DNA from: Streptomyces liangshanensis
GTDB lineage: Bacteria > Actinomycetota > Actinomycetes > Streptomycetales > Streptomycetaceae
Reading direction: 5' to 3'
Length of the DNA: 64,000 bases
Assembly (NCBI RefSeq): GCF_011694815.1
Contig: NZ_CP050177.1
Coordinates: 7,652,785 to 7,716,784, forward strand
Within the stretch, counting starts at the first letter, position 1; each line of letters starts with the position of its first letter. The position numbers and the translations under genes were made by a program. Shown one piece after another: positions 27,412 to 37,117 of the stretch. The notes under the pieces are model-generated. The model was not told where the DNA came from. It was given only the letters and a program-made list of their open reading frames with translations, and did no database searches.

Positions 27412-28413
27412 TCAGCGCGGCGGAGTGACCCCGTACGACCAGTTGTGCCCCATCTCGGTCTCGCGCTCGCCGACGACCTTCAGTGCGTCGAGCCGTGCGA
27501 ACTCCTCGCCCGTGAGGGTGAGGTGGGCGGCGCCCGCGTTCTCCTCCAGGCGGGTGGTGTGGAGTGTGCCGGGGATGGGGACGACGTCGGGTGCCTTGGC
27601 CAGGAGCCAGGCGAGGGCCACCTGTCCGGGTGCGGCGTCGTGTGCCCGGGCGATCTCCCTGACCACCGCCACGGCGGCGAGGTTGGTGGCGAAGGCCTCG
27701 CGGGAGAAGCGGGGCATGGTGCGGCGGTAGTCGTCGGCCGGCAGGTCGTCGATCGAGGTGATGTTGCCGGTGAGCATGCCGCGGCCGAGGGGGCTGTACG
27801 GGACGACGCCGATGCCCAGTTCGCGGCAGAGCGGGAACACCTCGTCCTCGATGTCGCGTGACCACAGGGACCATTCGGTCTCGATCGCGGCGAGTGGGTG
27901 GGTGGCGTGGGCGCGGCGGATGGTGTCGGGTGCGGCCTCGGAGAGGCCGATGTGCCGGACCTTGCCCTCGGCGACCAGTTCGGCCATGGCGCCGACGGTC
28001 TCCTCGATCGGGACGTCGGGGTCGACGCGGTGCTGGTAGTAGAGGTCGATGTGGTCGGTGCCGAGCTGGGTGAGGGACCGCTCGGCCCGTTCGCGCACGT
28101 ACTCCGGCCGCCCGTTGATCACCGGCGGACCGTCGGGACCCAGAGGGCGCACGATGCCGAACTTGGTGGCCAGGACCACTTGGTCCCGACGCCCGGCGAC
28201 GGCCTTGCCGATGATCTCTTCACTGGGGCCGTAGACGTCGGCGGTGTCGATGAGGGTGACGCCGAGGTCCAGTGCCCGGCCGATCAGGTCGTACGGGGTG
28301 TCGTCGGTGTCGTTGTCCGTCTGCCCGTACGGCTTGGCGAAGCTCATGGCTCCGTATCCGACGGCCCCGACGGTGGCGCCGGCCGTACCGAGGACGCGCT
28401 GGGGAATGGTCAT
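27412..28413 (-). CDS. Aldo/keto reductase
   Basis: 333-aa NADPH-dependent aldo/keto reductase, YhdN/AKR13-like. The barrel opens with [18 protein letters not shown], and catalytic residues appear in [13 protein letters not shown] (Asp, Tyr), VLATKFG (Lys) and LYYQHRVDP (His). The C-terminal cofactor region is VVPIPGT. ATG at 28413. A 47-base perfect palindrome lies 40 bases upstream, suggesting tight transcriptional or post-transcriptional control. Confidence 0.91.
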   Translation of the reverse strand: MTIPQRVLGTAGATVGAVGYGAMSFAKPYGQTDNDTDDTPYDLIGRALDLGVTLIDTADVYGPSEEIIGKAVAGRRDQVVLATKFGIVRPLGPDGPPVINGRPEYVRERAERSLTQLGTDHIDLYYQHRVDPDVPIEETVGAMAELVAEGKVRHIGLSEAAPDTIRRAHATHPLAAIETEWSLWSRDIEDEVFPLCRELGIGVVPYSPLGRGMLTGNITSIDDLPADDYRRTMPRFSREAFATNLAAVAVVREIARAHDAAPGQVALAWLLAKAPDVVPIPGTLHTTRLEENAGAAHLTLTGEEFARLDALKVVGERETEMGHNWSYGVTPPR

Positions 28414-28453
28414 CGTGCACCTTCGTGGATCGGTTCGACGATGGCATGCGACC

Positions 28454-28500
28454 GCATGTCCACCACTGAGGACATCGTATGTCCTCAGTGGTGGACATGC
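28454..28500. promoter_or_regulatory. 47-bp perfect palindrome (22-bp arms) upstream of aldo/keto reductase
   Basis: Left arm 28454-28475 and right arm 28479-28500 are exact reverse complements around the loop CGT. Each arm is itself built on ATGTCC...GGACAT (for example ATGTCCACCACTGAGGACAT), so the element is two oppositely oriented 20-base imperfect palindromes. Position just 5' of the reductase gene argues for an operator or leader hairpin rather than a terminator. Confidence 0.75.
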
Positions 28501-28633
28501 AAACACCCGGTCGTCCCGCCGTGCCGAGTCGAGGGGGTGATCGCAGGCGCGCCGAACCCTGAGCGGCGTGTGGCCGCCTATGGCATGTACCCGCCATTGA
28601 CCGGCCGCATTGGTCTGAACCATAGTCCTGATC

Positions 28634-29863
28634 ATGTTCACGACTAGGGAACAAATCGGCCGGACCCGGTTCGGTGTGATCGCCGCCGTGGCGTTCACAC
28701 TGGCACTGTTCGGCATGCTGGTACCGGGACTGACCCCGCCCGCCGCCGCCGCGCCCACCGCGGCGCTGCCGGCCTGTCAGTTCTGGAGCGACGTGGTCCC
28801 GCCGGTACGGCCGGTGTCCCCGTGGATCCCTCCCCTCCAGACGTCCCCCGCGGTCAACTTCACCCAGCGGCTCCCCGCCCCCACCGGAGTCACCGGCTCC
28901 CTGGTGGGCGGCCGGGTCGCCGTCACCTTCAACCGCGTTCCCGGCGCCCAGTCCTACCGGTTGTGGCGCAACGGCCAGCCCATCGCCTGGCTCCTCGGTT
29001 TCGACCAGCCGACCATCACCATCACCGACACCGCGCCCTGCGAGAACGCCTACTACAACGTGATCGCCCTGTCCGACCAGAGCGCCACCGACCCGTCGAC
29101 CGGCCGGCTCTCGGCGCCGTACCAGCTCAACTCCAGCGGCGTGGTGGTCCCGTGGACGACACCGGCCGGCCGGACGATCGACATGAAGGTCACCGCCTAC
29201 AACGACACCGGGACGACCGCGTCGGGCTACAAGGCCCAACTCGGCGTCTGCGCCGTCGATCCGCGGGTGATCCCGTGGGGCACGTACTTCACCGTCCCCG
29301 GGTACGGGACCTGCTACGCCGCCGACATCGGGACCTGGATCCAGAACAACACCGTCGACGTCTGGCTCCCGCCGGGGACCCAGGCGGACAACTGGGGCGT
29401 CCAGAACCGGACCGTCACCATCATCGCCGACCCGTACGCGGGCACACCGCCGACCGGTGACCCCAACCCGCCCACGGGCGGCGCCGGCCAGATCACCGGC
29501 CTCGGCGGCAAGTGCGTCGACGTGGCGGCGGCGAGCAGCGCCAACGGCACCGCGGTCCAGCTCTACGACTGCAACGGCTCCACCGCGCAACGCTGGACGG
29601 TCGCCTCCGACGGTTCGCTCCGGGCGCTCGGCAAGTGCCTGGACCTCACCGCGGCCGGCACGGCCAACGGCACCAAGGCGCAGCTGTACGACTGCAACGG
29701 CAGCGGCGCCCAGAAGTGGCAGAAGGGCACGGGCAACACCCTCGTGAACCCGGCGTCGGGCAAGTGCCTCGACGTGGTGGACCGCTCCACCGCCAACGGC
29801 GCGCGACTACAGATCTGGACCTGCGCAGGCGGCACCAACCAACAGTTCACCCTCCCCGCCTGA
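28634..29863 (+). CDS. Secreted 3D-domain protein with C-terminal ricin-type lectin
   Basis: 409-aa exported protein. A signal peptide ([19 protein letters not shown]...AAA) is followed by a fibronectin-like section ([18 protein letters not shown]). A 3D domain comes next ([34 protein letters not shown], with the three conserved Asp of MltA/RPF-type lytic enzymes). A TP-rich linker leads to a ricin-B/CBM13 trefoil with QRW/QKW-type repeats ([22 protein letters not shown]). It probably acts on cell-wall or plant polysaccharide while bound through the lectin; exact substrate is unknown. Confidence 0.85.
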   Translation: MFTTREQIGRTRFGVIAAVAFTLALFGMLVPGLTPPAAAAPTAALPACQFWSDVVPPVRPVSPWIPPLQTSPAVNFTQRLPAPTGVTGSLVGGRVAVTFNRVPGAQSYRLWRNGQPIAWLLGFDQPTITITDTAPCENAYYNVIALSDQSATDPSTGRLSAPYQLNSSGVVVPWTTPAGRTIDMKVTAYNDTGTTASGYKAQLGVCAVDPRVIPWGTYFTVPGYGTCYAADIGTWIQNNTVDVWLPPGTQADNWGVQNRTVTIIADPYAGTPPTGDPNPPTGGAGQITGLGGKCVDVAAASSANGTAVQLYDCNGSTAQRWTVASDGSLRALGKCLDLTAAGTANGTKAQLYDCNGSGAQKWQKGTGNTLVNPASGKCLDVVDRSTANGARLQIWTCAGGTNQQFTLPA

Positions 29864-30108
29864 CCCCCCGACCGTAGCAACCGGCCGGTCACCACACCTC
29901 GCCACCGGGGCCGCTGAGCTTTCCACGCCGAGGCGTACTGTCCGCCGACGGTACGCGGGCAGCGAAGCGGCCCCGGTCCTCCTCGTACCGCCCCCGGCAG
30001 GTGGTCACGAACGCGGTTCCCAGCAGCGGGAAAACGCCGTGCCCACACCCTCGTGACCGTGTCAGCATGGGGCGCGTCCGCATGCCGTGAGCTGTCGGGG
30101 AGCCGCCC

Positions 30109-31359
30109 TTGCCTGTTGACCGCCGTCCCTTCACCGCCGTGCTGGCCTCCAACGTCATCTCCCTCACCGGCAGTGTGTTCACCGGGATGGGTGTTCCGTG
30201 GCTCGTCCTGGAGAGCTCGGGAAGCGCCGCCAAGGCCGGGATCGTCGCGTTCTGCTCGGTGTTGCCCGTGATGCTCTCGGCCCTGGCCGGCGGCCCGTTG
30301 ATCGATGGCATCGGCAGGCTGAAGGTCGGAATCGTGTCCGACGTGATCTGCGGGGCAGCGGTCGCCGCCATTGCGCTCCTGGACCACGCCGGGCTGCTGC
30401 GATTCTGGGTGCTGTGCGCGCTGATGGCCGTCACCGGTCTCTTCCACGCTCCGGGCATGACCGCGCGCGGCGCGCTGCTGCCCACGCTCGCCGAGCGCGC
30501 GGGAATGCCGCTGGCCCGCGCCGCCGGGTGGTACGACGGGGCCTCACGATCCGCCGGGATGATCGGTTCGGCGGTCGGAGGCGTGCTCATCGCCCTCCTC
30601 GGCGCGCGGAACGTCCTGTTACTGGACGCCGCCACCTTCGCCGTGTCCGCCGCGCTCCTCGCCTTCGGCCTGCGCGGCCTGCCCGAGGCCCGACCCCCGA
30701 GGGGGCCCGAGCCGGCGTCGGTCCGCTCCTACCGCCGGGAGTGGGCAGAGGGATACCGCTTCATCCTCGGCACCCCTCTGCTCCTCGGCATCTGCCTCAT
30801 GACACTCGCCACCAGGGGCTTCGACCAGGCCTGGAGCGCCGTGCTCCTTCCGGTCCACTCCCGCGAGGAACTCGGCGGCGCCGCCGACCTGGGCCTGTTG
30901 AACGCGACGTTCTCCGCCTTCGCACTGGCGGGCGCGCTGGTCTACGGCGCGGTGGGCAGCCGCTTCCGCCGATGGCCGGTGTTCACGATCGCGTTCCTGG
31001 TCGGCGGCATGCCGCGCTTCGCCGTCGCCGCCTGGAGCGACACCGTGGCCCCGCTGGCCGTGACGATGGCGGTCGAGGGTGCCGCGTTCGGAATGATCAA
31101 CCCCATCCTGACCACGGTGACGTACGAGATCGTGCCCGAGCGATTACGCAGCCGCGTACTCAGCGCGACCACCGCCTCGGTCCTGGCGGTCACCCCACTG
31201 GGCGGCCTGGCCGCCGGCTACTTCGCGGACTCGGCGGGGCTGTTCACCACGATGCTGGTGGTCGGCGCCGCGTACCTCCTCGCCACCCTCGTACCCACGC
31301 TCTTCCCCACATGGCGCCGGATGGACCGACGCACCCCTCCACCCGACCGAGCGGCGTGA
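30109..31359 (+). CDS. MFS transporter
   Basis: 416-aa major facilitator with about 12 hydrophobic segments, resembling enterobactin-exporter-like (EntS/MFS_3) permeases. It opens with FTAVLASNVISLTGSVFTGM, and GGPLIDGIGRLKVGIVSD is the loop-2/3 motif. TTG start at 30109 with GGGGAG a little upstream. Its stop abuts the stop of the convergent VOC gene with no gap. Substrate unknown. Confidence 0.86.
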   Translation: MPVDRRPFTAVLASNVISLTGSVFTGMGVPWLVLESSGSAAKAGIVAFCSVLPVMLSALAGGPLIDGIGRLKVGIVSDVICGAAVAAIALLDHAGLLRFWVLCALMAVTGLFHAPGMTARGALLPTLAERAGMPLARAAGWYDGASRSAGMIGSAVGGVLIALLGARNVLLLDAATFAVSAALLAFGLRGLPEARPPRGPEPASVRSYRREWAEGYRFILGTPLLLGICLMTLATRGFDQAWSAVLLPVHSREELGGAADLGLLNATFSAFALAGALVYGAVGSRFRRWPVFTIAFLVGGMPRFAVAAWSDTVAPLAVTMAVEGAAFGMINPILTTVTYEIVPERLRSRVLSATTASVLAVTPLGGLAAGYFADSAGLFTTMLVVGAAYLLATLVPTLFPTWRRMDRRTPPPDRAA

Positions 31360-31785
31360 TCAGCCCGCCTCGTACGCGACCGCCACGTCCACGACCCACG
31401 TGACACCGAAGCGGTCCTGGAGCATGCCGTACAGGGGAGCCCACCGCGCCGGGCTCAGCGGCTGAAGAACGCTCGCGCCCTCGGCGAGCTTCTCCCAGTA
31501 CGCGGCGACCTCCTCGGCCGTCTCGCCGCGCAGCGAGAGGAAGAACGCGTTCTCGCCCCGGTCCCACGGCCGGCTCGACGGCACGTCGAAGGCCATCACC
31601 CGGAATCCGTTGTCGGCCACGACCTGGCCCCACATCACCTGGTCCGCCTCCGCCGGGTCCTGGACGCTCCCGGCGTCCTGGTAGGTGACCACGGACAGGT
31701 CCCCGTCGAAGACGGACCGGTAGAAGTCCAGCGCCGCGTGGGCATCTCCTCGGAAGTTCAGGTGGGTCACCGCGTTGACGGACAT
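31360..31785 (-). CDS. PhnB-like VOC protein
   Basis: 141-aa PhnB/3-demethylubiquinone-methyltransferase-like glyoxalase-fold protein (LNFRGDAHAALDFYRSVFDG; FGVTWVVDV near the end). Start at 31785 behind CGAGGAGC. It diverges from a WYL-domain regulator, a frequent pairing in Streptomyces where the regulator controls the VOC gene. Function unknown. Confidence 0.87.
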   Translation of the reverse strand: MSVNAVTHLNFRGDAHAALDFYRSVFDGDLSVVTYQDAGSVQDPAEADQVMWGQVVADNGFRVMAFDVPSSRPWDRGENAFFLSLRGETAEEVAAYWEKLAEGASVLQPLSPARWAPLYGMLQDRFGVTWVVDVAVAYEAG

Positions 31786-31961
31786 GATGGGCTCCTCGCC
31801 TCTCGTGAACAGCAATCGGCACGGGTGCGGGTCGTCCCGCCCCGTCCCGGACCAGGACCCGCGGGGGGCATCGGCCCCCGGCCGGTCCGGCCCGGTTCGA
31901 CAACCACAGTCGCAGCGGAAGCGGTCAGGTTGTGGCCGCTTCTCCGCGCACCATGGGAACC

Positions 31962-33023
31962 ATGCAGAAGACATCCGCGCGGTTGCTGTCGTTGCTCTCC
32001 CTGCTCCAGACCCGCCGCGACTGGCCGGGTGCGCTGCTTGCCGAGCGGCTGGAGATCAGCCCGCGCACCGTGCGCCGCGACGTCGACCGCCTCCGCGAAC
32101 TCGGCTACCCCATCGTGACCAGCAAGGGCCCGGACGGCGGATACCGGCTCGGCGCCGGCACGCAGCTGCCCCCGTTGCTGTTCGACGACGAACAGGCCGT
32201 CGCCCTGGTCATCGCACTCCGGACCGCCGCCACCAGCGGCGCCGGCACCGAGGAAGCCGCGGCCCGGGCGCTGGCCACCGTCCGGCAGGTCCTGCCCGCC
32301 CGGCTGCGCCACCGCGTCGACACCCTGCACGTCACCGCCGTCGAACGGCCCACGACCCACACGTCCCCGCAGGTCGGCGGCGCCGTGCTCGTGACACTCG
32401 GCGCCGCCGTCCACGCCCGCGAGACACTGCGCTTCGACTACTCCTCCCCGTCCGCGCCGCCCGCGGGCGCCGACCACACCGACTCGCCCCCGGCGCGCCG
32501 GGCGGAACCCCATCACCTGATCACCTGGAACGGACGCTGGTACCTGGTCGCCTGGGACCTCGACCGCGAGGACTGGCGTACCTTCCGCGCCGACCGGATC
32601 ACCCCGCGCACTCCCAACGGCCCGCGCTTCCCACCGCGCGACCTGCCCGGGGGCGACGTGGCCGCCTTCGTCGCCGCCAGGTTCCAGGGAGCGGACGGCT
32701 CCGGCGCCCCGCCCTGCCGCGGACAGGTGATCCTCCGCCGGCCCGCGTCCGAGGTGGCCCCGTACGTCCACGACGGGGTGGTCGAGGAGCACGGACCGCA
32801 CCACTGCCGACTCACCCTGGGCGCGTGGTCATGGCCCGCTCTCGCCGCCGCCCTCGGCCGGTTCGACGCCGACGTCGAAGCCGTCACCCCGGCTGAACTC
32901 CGCTCCGCGTTCGACCACTTGGCCCGCCGCTACGCCGACGCCGCAACAGCACCACCCCACACGCGGGGCGACGGACAACCCGTCACCAAGGACACGGCCT
33001 CGCGGTCCGGCGGACCCGGCTGA
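31962..33023 (+). CDS. YafY-type regulator with WYL domain
   Basis: 353-aa transcription factor. N-terminal HTH_11 (LLAERLEISPRTVRRDVDRLRELGYPI) is followed by a WYL ligand-sensing domain (ITWNGRWYLVAWDLDREDWRTFRADRI) and a C-terminal extension. ATG at 31962 or 31953. Divergent from the PhnB-like gene. WYL proteins often bind nucleic acid or nucleotide signals. Confidence 0.9.
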   Translation: MQKTSARLLSLLSLLQTRRDWPGALLAERLEISPRTVRRDVDRLRELGYPIVTSKGPDGGYRLGAGTQLPPLLFDDEQAVALVIALRTAATSGAGTEEAAARALATVRQVLPARLRHRVDTLHVTAVERPTTHTSPQVGGAVLVTLGAAVHARETLRFDYSSPSAPPAGADHTDSPPARRAEPHHLITWNGRWYLVAWDLDREDWRTFRADRITPRTPNGPRFPPRDLPGGDVAAFVAARFQGADGSGAPPCRGQVILRRPASEVAPYVHDGVVEEHGPHHCRLTLGAWSWPALAAALGRFDADVEAVTPAELRSAFDHLARRYADAATAPPHTRGDGQPVTKDTASRSGGPG

Positions 33024-33043
33024 CCCCGCCGTCCGCGCGGGGG

Positions 33044-33895
33044 TCACGAACCATCCGAGGCCCCGGCGTCGGACCCGTGCGCGGCACGCGACAGCCCCTC
33101 CCACTTCTCCCAGCCGTCGAGGCGCCTCGCGTACTCCTCGCGCACCTCGGCCAGGCCCCCGACGCCGAACAGCACCCGCAGCGGAGGCTCGGCGGCGTCG
33201 GCGAGTTCCAGTACGGCCCGGCCCGAGGCGGCGACATCGCCGGGCACGATGTGCGCGGCGCCCGCGAAGAGCGCCCGGCGGGCGTGGGCGTACGCGGGGT
33301 CCTCGCGGGTCTGGGGGGAGGAGGTCATCAGGCCGGTGTGAAAGACGATCGGCTCGATGAGTGTCACGCGAATGCCGTACGCGGCGACCTCCGCCGCGAG
33401 CGACTGGCTGACGGCCTCCAGCGCCCACTTCGACGCGTGGTAGAGGCCGAGCGCGGGGTAGGCGACCACTCCGCCGAGCGAGGAGACCTGGAGGATACGG
33501 CCCCCACCCCGCGCGCGCATGCCCGGCAGGACGGCACGGGTGGTCCAGAGCGCGCCGAAGTAGTTGGTGTCCATCTGCCCGCGGACCTGCTCGTCCGTCG
33601 CCTCCTCCACCGCCCCGACCAGCATGTGCCCGGCGTTGTTCACCAGCACGTCGATGCCGCCGAAGTGTGTCTCGGCCGCCGCCACCGCCTCGCGTACGGC
33701 CGCCGCGTCCGCGACGTCGAACCCCAGCGGCAGCACCTGGTCGCCGTACGCGTCGACGAGCGGCGCCAGCGACGCGGCATCCCGGGCCGTCGCGGCGAGC
33801 AGGTCACCGCGCTCCAGCACGGCTCGCGCCCACTGGGCGCCGAGCCCGCGGGACGCCCCGGTGAGGAACCAGGTCCTTCGGCGCTGATCGGTCAT
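33044..33895 (-). CDS. Short-chain dehydrogenase/reductase
   Basis: 283-aa classical SDR. The cofactor motif is TGASRGLG, the acid residue region VNNAGHMLVGAVEE, and the catalytic triad includes Ser in QVSSLGGVV and YHASK (Tyr, Lys). Start at 33895. It diverges from an XRE regulator with four 16-base repeats between. The XRE/SDR divergent pairing is common in Streptomyces and suggests local regulation; substrate unknown. Confidence 0.92.
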   Translation of the reverse strand: MTDQRRRTWFLTGASRGLGAQWARAVLERGDLLAATARDAASLAPLVDAYGDQVLPLGFDVADAAAVREAVAAAETHFGGIDVLVNNAGHMLVGAVEEATDEQVRGQMDTNYFGALWTTRAVLPGMRARGGGRILQVSSLGGVVAYPALGLYHASKWALEAVSQSLAAEVAAYGIRVTLIEPIVFHTGLMTSSPQTREDPAYAHARRALFAGAAHIVPGDVAASGRAVLELADAAEPPLRVLFGVGGLAEVREEYARRLDGWEKWEGLSRAAHGSDAGASDGS

Positions 33896-33987
33896 GACCG
33901 TACTCCTCGGGTTCGCGCGACAGGGCCGGTGTCCCGGCCCCTCCACACCACTGTCCGAGGCCCGCGGCCACGCAGGCAGAGCGAGTT

Positions 33988-34051
33988 CCTCCCCGGGAGA
34001 ACGCCTCCCCGGGACGACGCCACCCAGGGAGTGCGCTACCCAGGGAGTGGC
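33988..34051. repeat. 16-bp tandem repeat x4 between SDR and XRE regulator
   Basis: Units at 33988, 34004, 34020 and 34036: CCTCCCCGGGAGAACG, CCTCCCCGGGACGACG, CCACCCAGGGAGTGCG, CTACCCAGGGAGTGGC. The shared core is CCC[C/A]GGGA. A partial inverted copy (GGTCCCTGG) follows. Position in a divergent promoter fits a cooperative operator for the XRE protein. Confidence 0.72.
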
Positions 34052-34092
34052 GGTCCCTGGCTGACCCGAGCCCCCTGAGCGACACTGGCCCC

Positions 34093-34926
34093 ATGGACTC
34101 CGCACAGCTCTCCCACTTCCTGAGGGCGCGGCGCGAGGCGCTCACACCGGGCGAGGCGGGGGTCGTGTCCTCGACCCGGCGGCGCACCCCCGGCCTCCGG
34201 CGGGAGGAGGTGGCCGTACGCGCGGGCATCTCGACCGACTACTACACGCGCCTGGAACAGGCCCGCGCCCCGCAACCCTCGCCGCCCGTACTGCGCGGCC
34301 TGACACGGGCGCTGCGCCTGACGCTGGACGAGCGGGACCACCTGTTCCGGCTCGCGGGGTACACCGCCCCCGACCGGCTCCCGGCCGACGACCACGTCTC
34401 CCCGGTCCTCCTCGGGCTGCTGGACCGCCTGCACGACATGCCGGCGCAGGTGATGACCGACCTGGGCGAGACCTTGGCGCAGAACGCACTCGCGACGGCG
34501 GTCTTCGGCGACCACAGGGACCTCGAAGGGCCGGAACGCAGCGTCGTCTACCGGTGGTTCACGTCCCCGGACGCCCGGGCGGCATACCCGCCCGAGGACC
34601 GGGCCCAGGAGTCACAGATGCTGGCCGCGGACCTCCGCTCCGCGCTCGTACGGCGAGGTGACGCGCGGGCGCGGGCACTGGTGGACGAACTGCTACGGAA
34701 CAGCCCCGAATTCGCCGCCCTGTGGTCCACGCACGACGTCGCCGTACTGCGCAGCCGCCGCAAACGCCTCCAGCACCCCGAAACGGGCCTCCTGGAACTG
34801 GACTGTCAGGCGCTCCTGGAAGAGAACCGCTCACAGATCCTGGCGCTCTTCGTCCCCGCCCCTGGCACCGCCACCGCCGAACGCCTCGAACTCCTGGGCG
34901 TCCTCCACGCCGGTCAGGACCACTGA
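34093..34926 (+). CDS. XRE-family regulator with MmyB-like ligand-binding domain
   Basis: 277-aa regulator. The N-terminal helix-turn-helix spans about residues 5-75 (GLRREEVAVRAGISTDYYTRLEQAR is typical of this family). The C-terminal MmyB/MLTR-type PAS-like domain binds fatty-acid-like ligands in characterised members. It diverges from an SDR gene and is followed by an MFS gene 54 bases on. Probably represses or activates the SDR through the 16-base repeats. Confidence 0.9.
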   Translation: MDSAQLSHFLRARREALTPGEAGVVSSTRRRTPGLRREEVAVRAGISTDYYTRLEQARAPQPSPPVLRGLTRALRLTLDERDHLFRLAGYTAPDRLPADDHVSPVLLGLLDRLHDMPAQVMTDLGETLAQNALATAVFGDHRDLEGPERSVVYRWFTSPDARAAYPPEDRAQESQMLAADLRSALVRRGDARARALVDELLRNSPEFAALWSTHDVAVLRSRRKRLQHPETGLLELDCQALLEENRSQILALFVPAPGTATAERLELLGVLHAGQDH

Positions 34927-34980
34927 CGCGCCCCCCGAATTCGGTTGCGGCGGGACCGGTGACCCCGGTGAGGTGAGCCC

Positions 34981-36075
34981 ATGGAAGGCACAACGGATCA
35001 GGCGCCGACGGCGAGGCCCGTAAGCCGCCGAAGGGCCACGACCCAGCCGACGGCCCGGCACAGATCAGCGGTACTCACGGCCCTGATGCTGGCCGCCTTC
35101 ACCTTCAACACCGCGGAGAACCTGCCGGTCGGCCTCCTGGAGCCCATCTCCGAGAACCTACGGGTCTCGCTGTCGGCGGTCGGCCTCCTGATCACCGGCT
35201 ACGGCGTGACGGTCGCCGTCGCGTCCCTGCCGCTCGCCCACCTCGTGCGCGCGGCGCCCCGGCGCCACGTCCTCACGGGACTGCTCGCCGCGCTCGTCGT
35301 CTCCAGCCTGGCTGCCGCGCTCGCCCCCTCCTACTGGCCGCTCCTCGCGTCGCGGCTGCTGACCGCGCTCGCCCAGGCACTGTTCTGGGCGGTGATGGGG
35401 CCGGTCGCGGTAGGCCTGTTCGCACCGGAAGTCCGAGGCCGCGTGGTCGGGGCACTGTCCGTCGCCGGTTCACTCGCCCTCGTGCTCGGTGTTCCCGCCG
35501 GGACGTGGCTGGGCCGACAGACCGACTGGCGGGTGCCGGTCGCCGCACTGGCGGGTCCGGGGCTCGTCTCTCTGATCACGATCGCCGTCCTGCTGCCCAC
35601 CTCACGCCCGGACGAGGAACACGCCGCCCACGGTGTCGCGTGTCTGGTCGGCGTGAGCATCACCGGGGCGCTGCTGGACCGCTTTCCGCGCAGCGCGCTG
35701 CCCACGGCGGTGACCGTGCAGGCGGTGGGCATGCTCGGCCTGTACGCGGCCGGTACCCGCCCGGTGGCGGCCATAGGGTTCCTGGTCCTGATGGGTGGTG
35801 CGCTCGGTCCGGTGTTCATGGCCACCCAGAACGAGATGCTGCGCTGCGCGCCGGGGCGTACCGACATCGCCCTCGCGGCGAACTCCGGCGCCTACAACGC
35901 GGGTATCGCGGCGGGCGCCGCACTCGGCGGGCTGGCCCTGTCGGTCGCCGGCGTGAGGGGTGCTTTCCTCGCCGGCGGTCTGACGACCACGGGTGCCTGC
36001 GCCGTACTACTCGGCGGTCGGCTACGGCACAGGCGCAGCGCGACGACCCGAGCAGCCACACGAAAGGCCTCTTGA
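34981..36075 (+). CDS. MFS transporter, apparently missing a central segment
   Basis: 364-aa DHA1-type permease. The first six segments are normal (NTAENLPVGLLEPISENLRVS; RLLTALAQALFWAVMGP). After AVLLPTSRPDEEHA the family normally continues with a long loop and segment 7, but here it goes straight to GVACLVGVSITGALLDRF, a segment-8-like stretch. About 40 residues seem to be absent, so the protein may have 10-11 segments and may not work. No frameshift is evident; the deletion, if real, is in frame. Confidence 0.78.
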   Translation: MEGTTDQAPTARPVSRRRATTQPTARHRSAVLTALMLAAFTFNTAENLPVGLLEPISENLRVSLSAVGLLITGYGVTVAVASLPLAHLVRAAPRRHVLTGLLAALVVSSLAAALAPSYWPLLASRLLTALAQALFWAVMGPVAVGLFAPEVRGRVVGALSVAGSLALVLGVPAGTWLGRQTDWRVPVAALAGPGLVSLITIAVLLPTSRPDEEHAAHGVACLVGVSITGALLDRFPRSALPTAVTVQAVGMLGLYAAGTRPVAAIGFLVLMGGALGPVFMATQNEMLRCAPGRTDIALAANSGAYNAGIAAGAALGGLALSVAGVRGAFLAGGLTTTGACAVLLGGRLRHRRSATTRAATRKAS

Positions 36076-36186
36076 ACGACTACGTACGGGCACCCCCGAG
36101 CCATTCGCAGGCACCCGCACGCACCGGCACTCACTCGCGCATCCGTTTCGATGCTTGCTTCGGGCGGGTGGGGGTATCGGGCCCGT

Positions 36187-36453
36187 ATGGCCTTGAAGAA
36201 GCACGTTGCCCTTGCCCCTCGCGCGGTACGGCAACTGCGCCGCGTCCGTTCCGTGTACCTGGTCGGCATCGCTCTGTCGGTCCTGGGCCTGTTGATGCAG
36301 TCGGGCCAGGGGAGCACGGGCCGGCAGTCGGAGATCGCCGGCGTCCTGGTGGCGGTGTTCACCGTGCTGCTGGGAGTGACGGTGGTTCAGCTGTGGCGCC
36401 ACCAGCGAACGGCTCATTGCAGCACGGCCAAGAGGCTGACCCCCTCCGCCTGA
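36187..36453 (+). CDS. Small membrane protein, 88 aa
   Basis: MALKKHVALAPRAVRQLRR starts at 36187; two membrane helices follow (SVYLVGIALSVLGLLM and IAGVLVAVFTVLLGVTVVQLW). No family recognised. It is not obviously part of an operon: the MFS gene ends about 110 bases before and the next gene is convergent. Confidence 0.55.
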   Translation: MALKKHVALAPRAVRQLRRVRSVYLVGIALSVLGLLMQSGQGSTGRQSEIAGVLVAVFTVLLGVTVVQLWRHQRTAHCSTAKRLTPSA

Positions 36454-36481
36454 GACAGCGCACCCCACTCGCCGTGAGCTG

Positions 36482-37117
36482 TCACCAGGAGGTCAGGTCG
36501 ACGGTGCGGGAGCAGTGCGGATCGGCCTCGTCCGCCGCCCAGCGTTCCGTCTCGCGTAGGAGCGAGGGGAGAGCCGCCAGCAGGGCGGTGAGCGCACCGG
36601 TCAGACGTACGTCGGCGGCGGTCAGGCCGTCGGCTTCCTCGACCGCGAGGTAGAGGCGCACGGTGTCCGGGCCGGTGAACAGGAAGCCGCACAGTGCCGG
36701 GCTCGGCGGTGCCTCGATGTACGGCTGGGCCAGTGTGCGCAGGACCCGCAACGCCTGGTCGGTGAGGGACGGTACGGCGGGTTCGACCGCGTCGGTGTCC
36801 ACCCGTACCAAGGCCATGCCCATCACCGACTCGTCCGACGCCGGGGGAGTGCCGGCCGCGAGCGTCCGTACGCATCCCAGTACCAGCGGCGCGGTCACCG
36901 GTTCGCCGTCGTCACCGAGCAGGGCGAACTCGTAGGTGACCGGCGCCGGTTCCGCCCCGGTGTCCGCGGACCCGGTCACGATCCGTACGGCGTCCCGCGT
37001 CGGCAGCACGCCGCGCAGGAAGGTCCGGTCGGCGAGGGGGACCGTCGTGTGTTCGAGGAGGAAGCGGGTCAAGTACGCCTGCTGCTCGACCGATTCCCCG
37101 AAGGCGCCGCTCACCAC
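36482..37117 (-). CDS. Hypothetical protein, 211 aa
   Basis: Start is a GTG pair at 37117/37114; the frame is open upstream but that part is Arg-rich and unlikely to be coding. The protein is acidic and soluble, with no signal peptide or recognised domain; it contains DRTFLRGVLPTRDAVRIVTG and a helical Leu/Ala-rich C-terminal half. It converges with the small membrane protein gene. Function unknown. Confidence 0.6.
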   Translation of the reverse strand: MVSGAFGESVEQQAYLTRFLLEHTTVPLADRTFLRGVLPTRDAVRIVTGSADTGAEPAPVTYEFALLGDDGEPVTAPLVLGCVRTLAAGTPPASDESVMGMALVRVDTDAVEPAVPSLTDQALRVLRTLAQPYIEAPPSPALCGFLFTGPDTVRLYLAVEEADGLTAADVRLTGALTALLAALPSLLRETERWAADEADPHCSRTVDLTSW

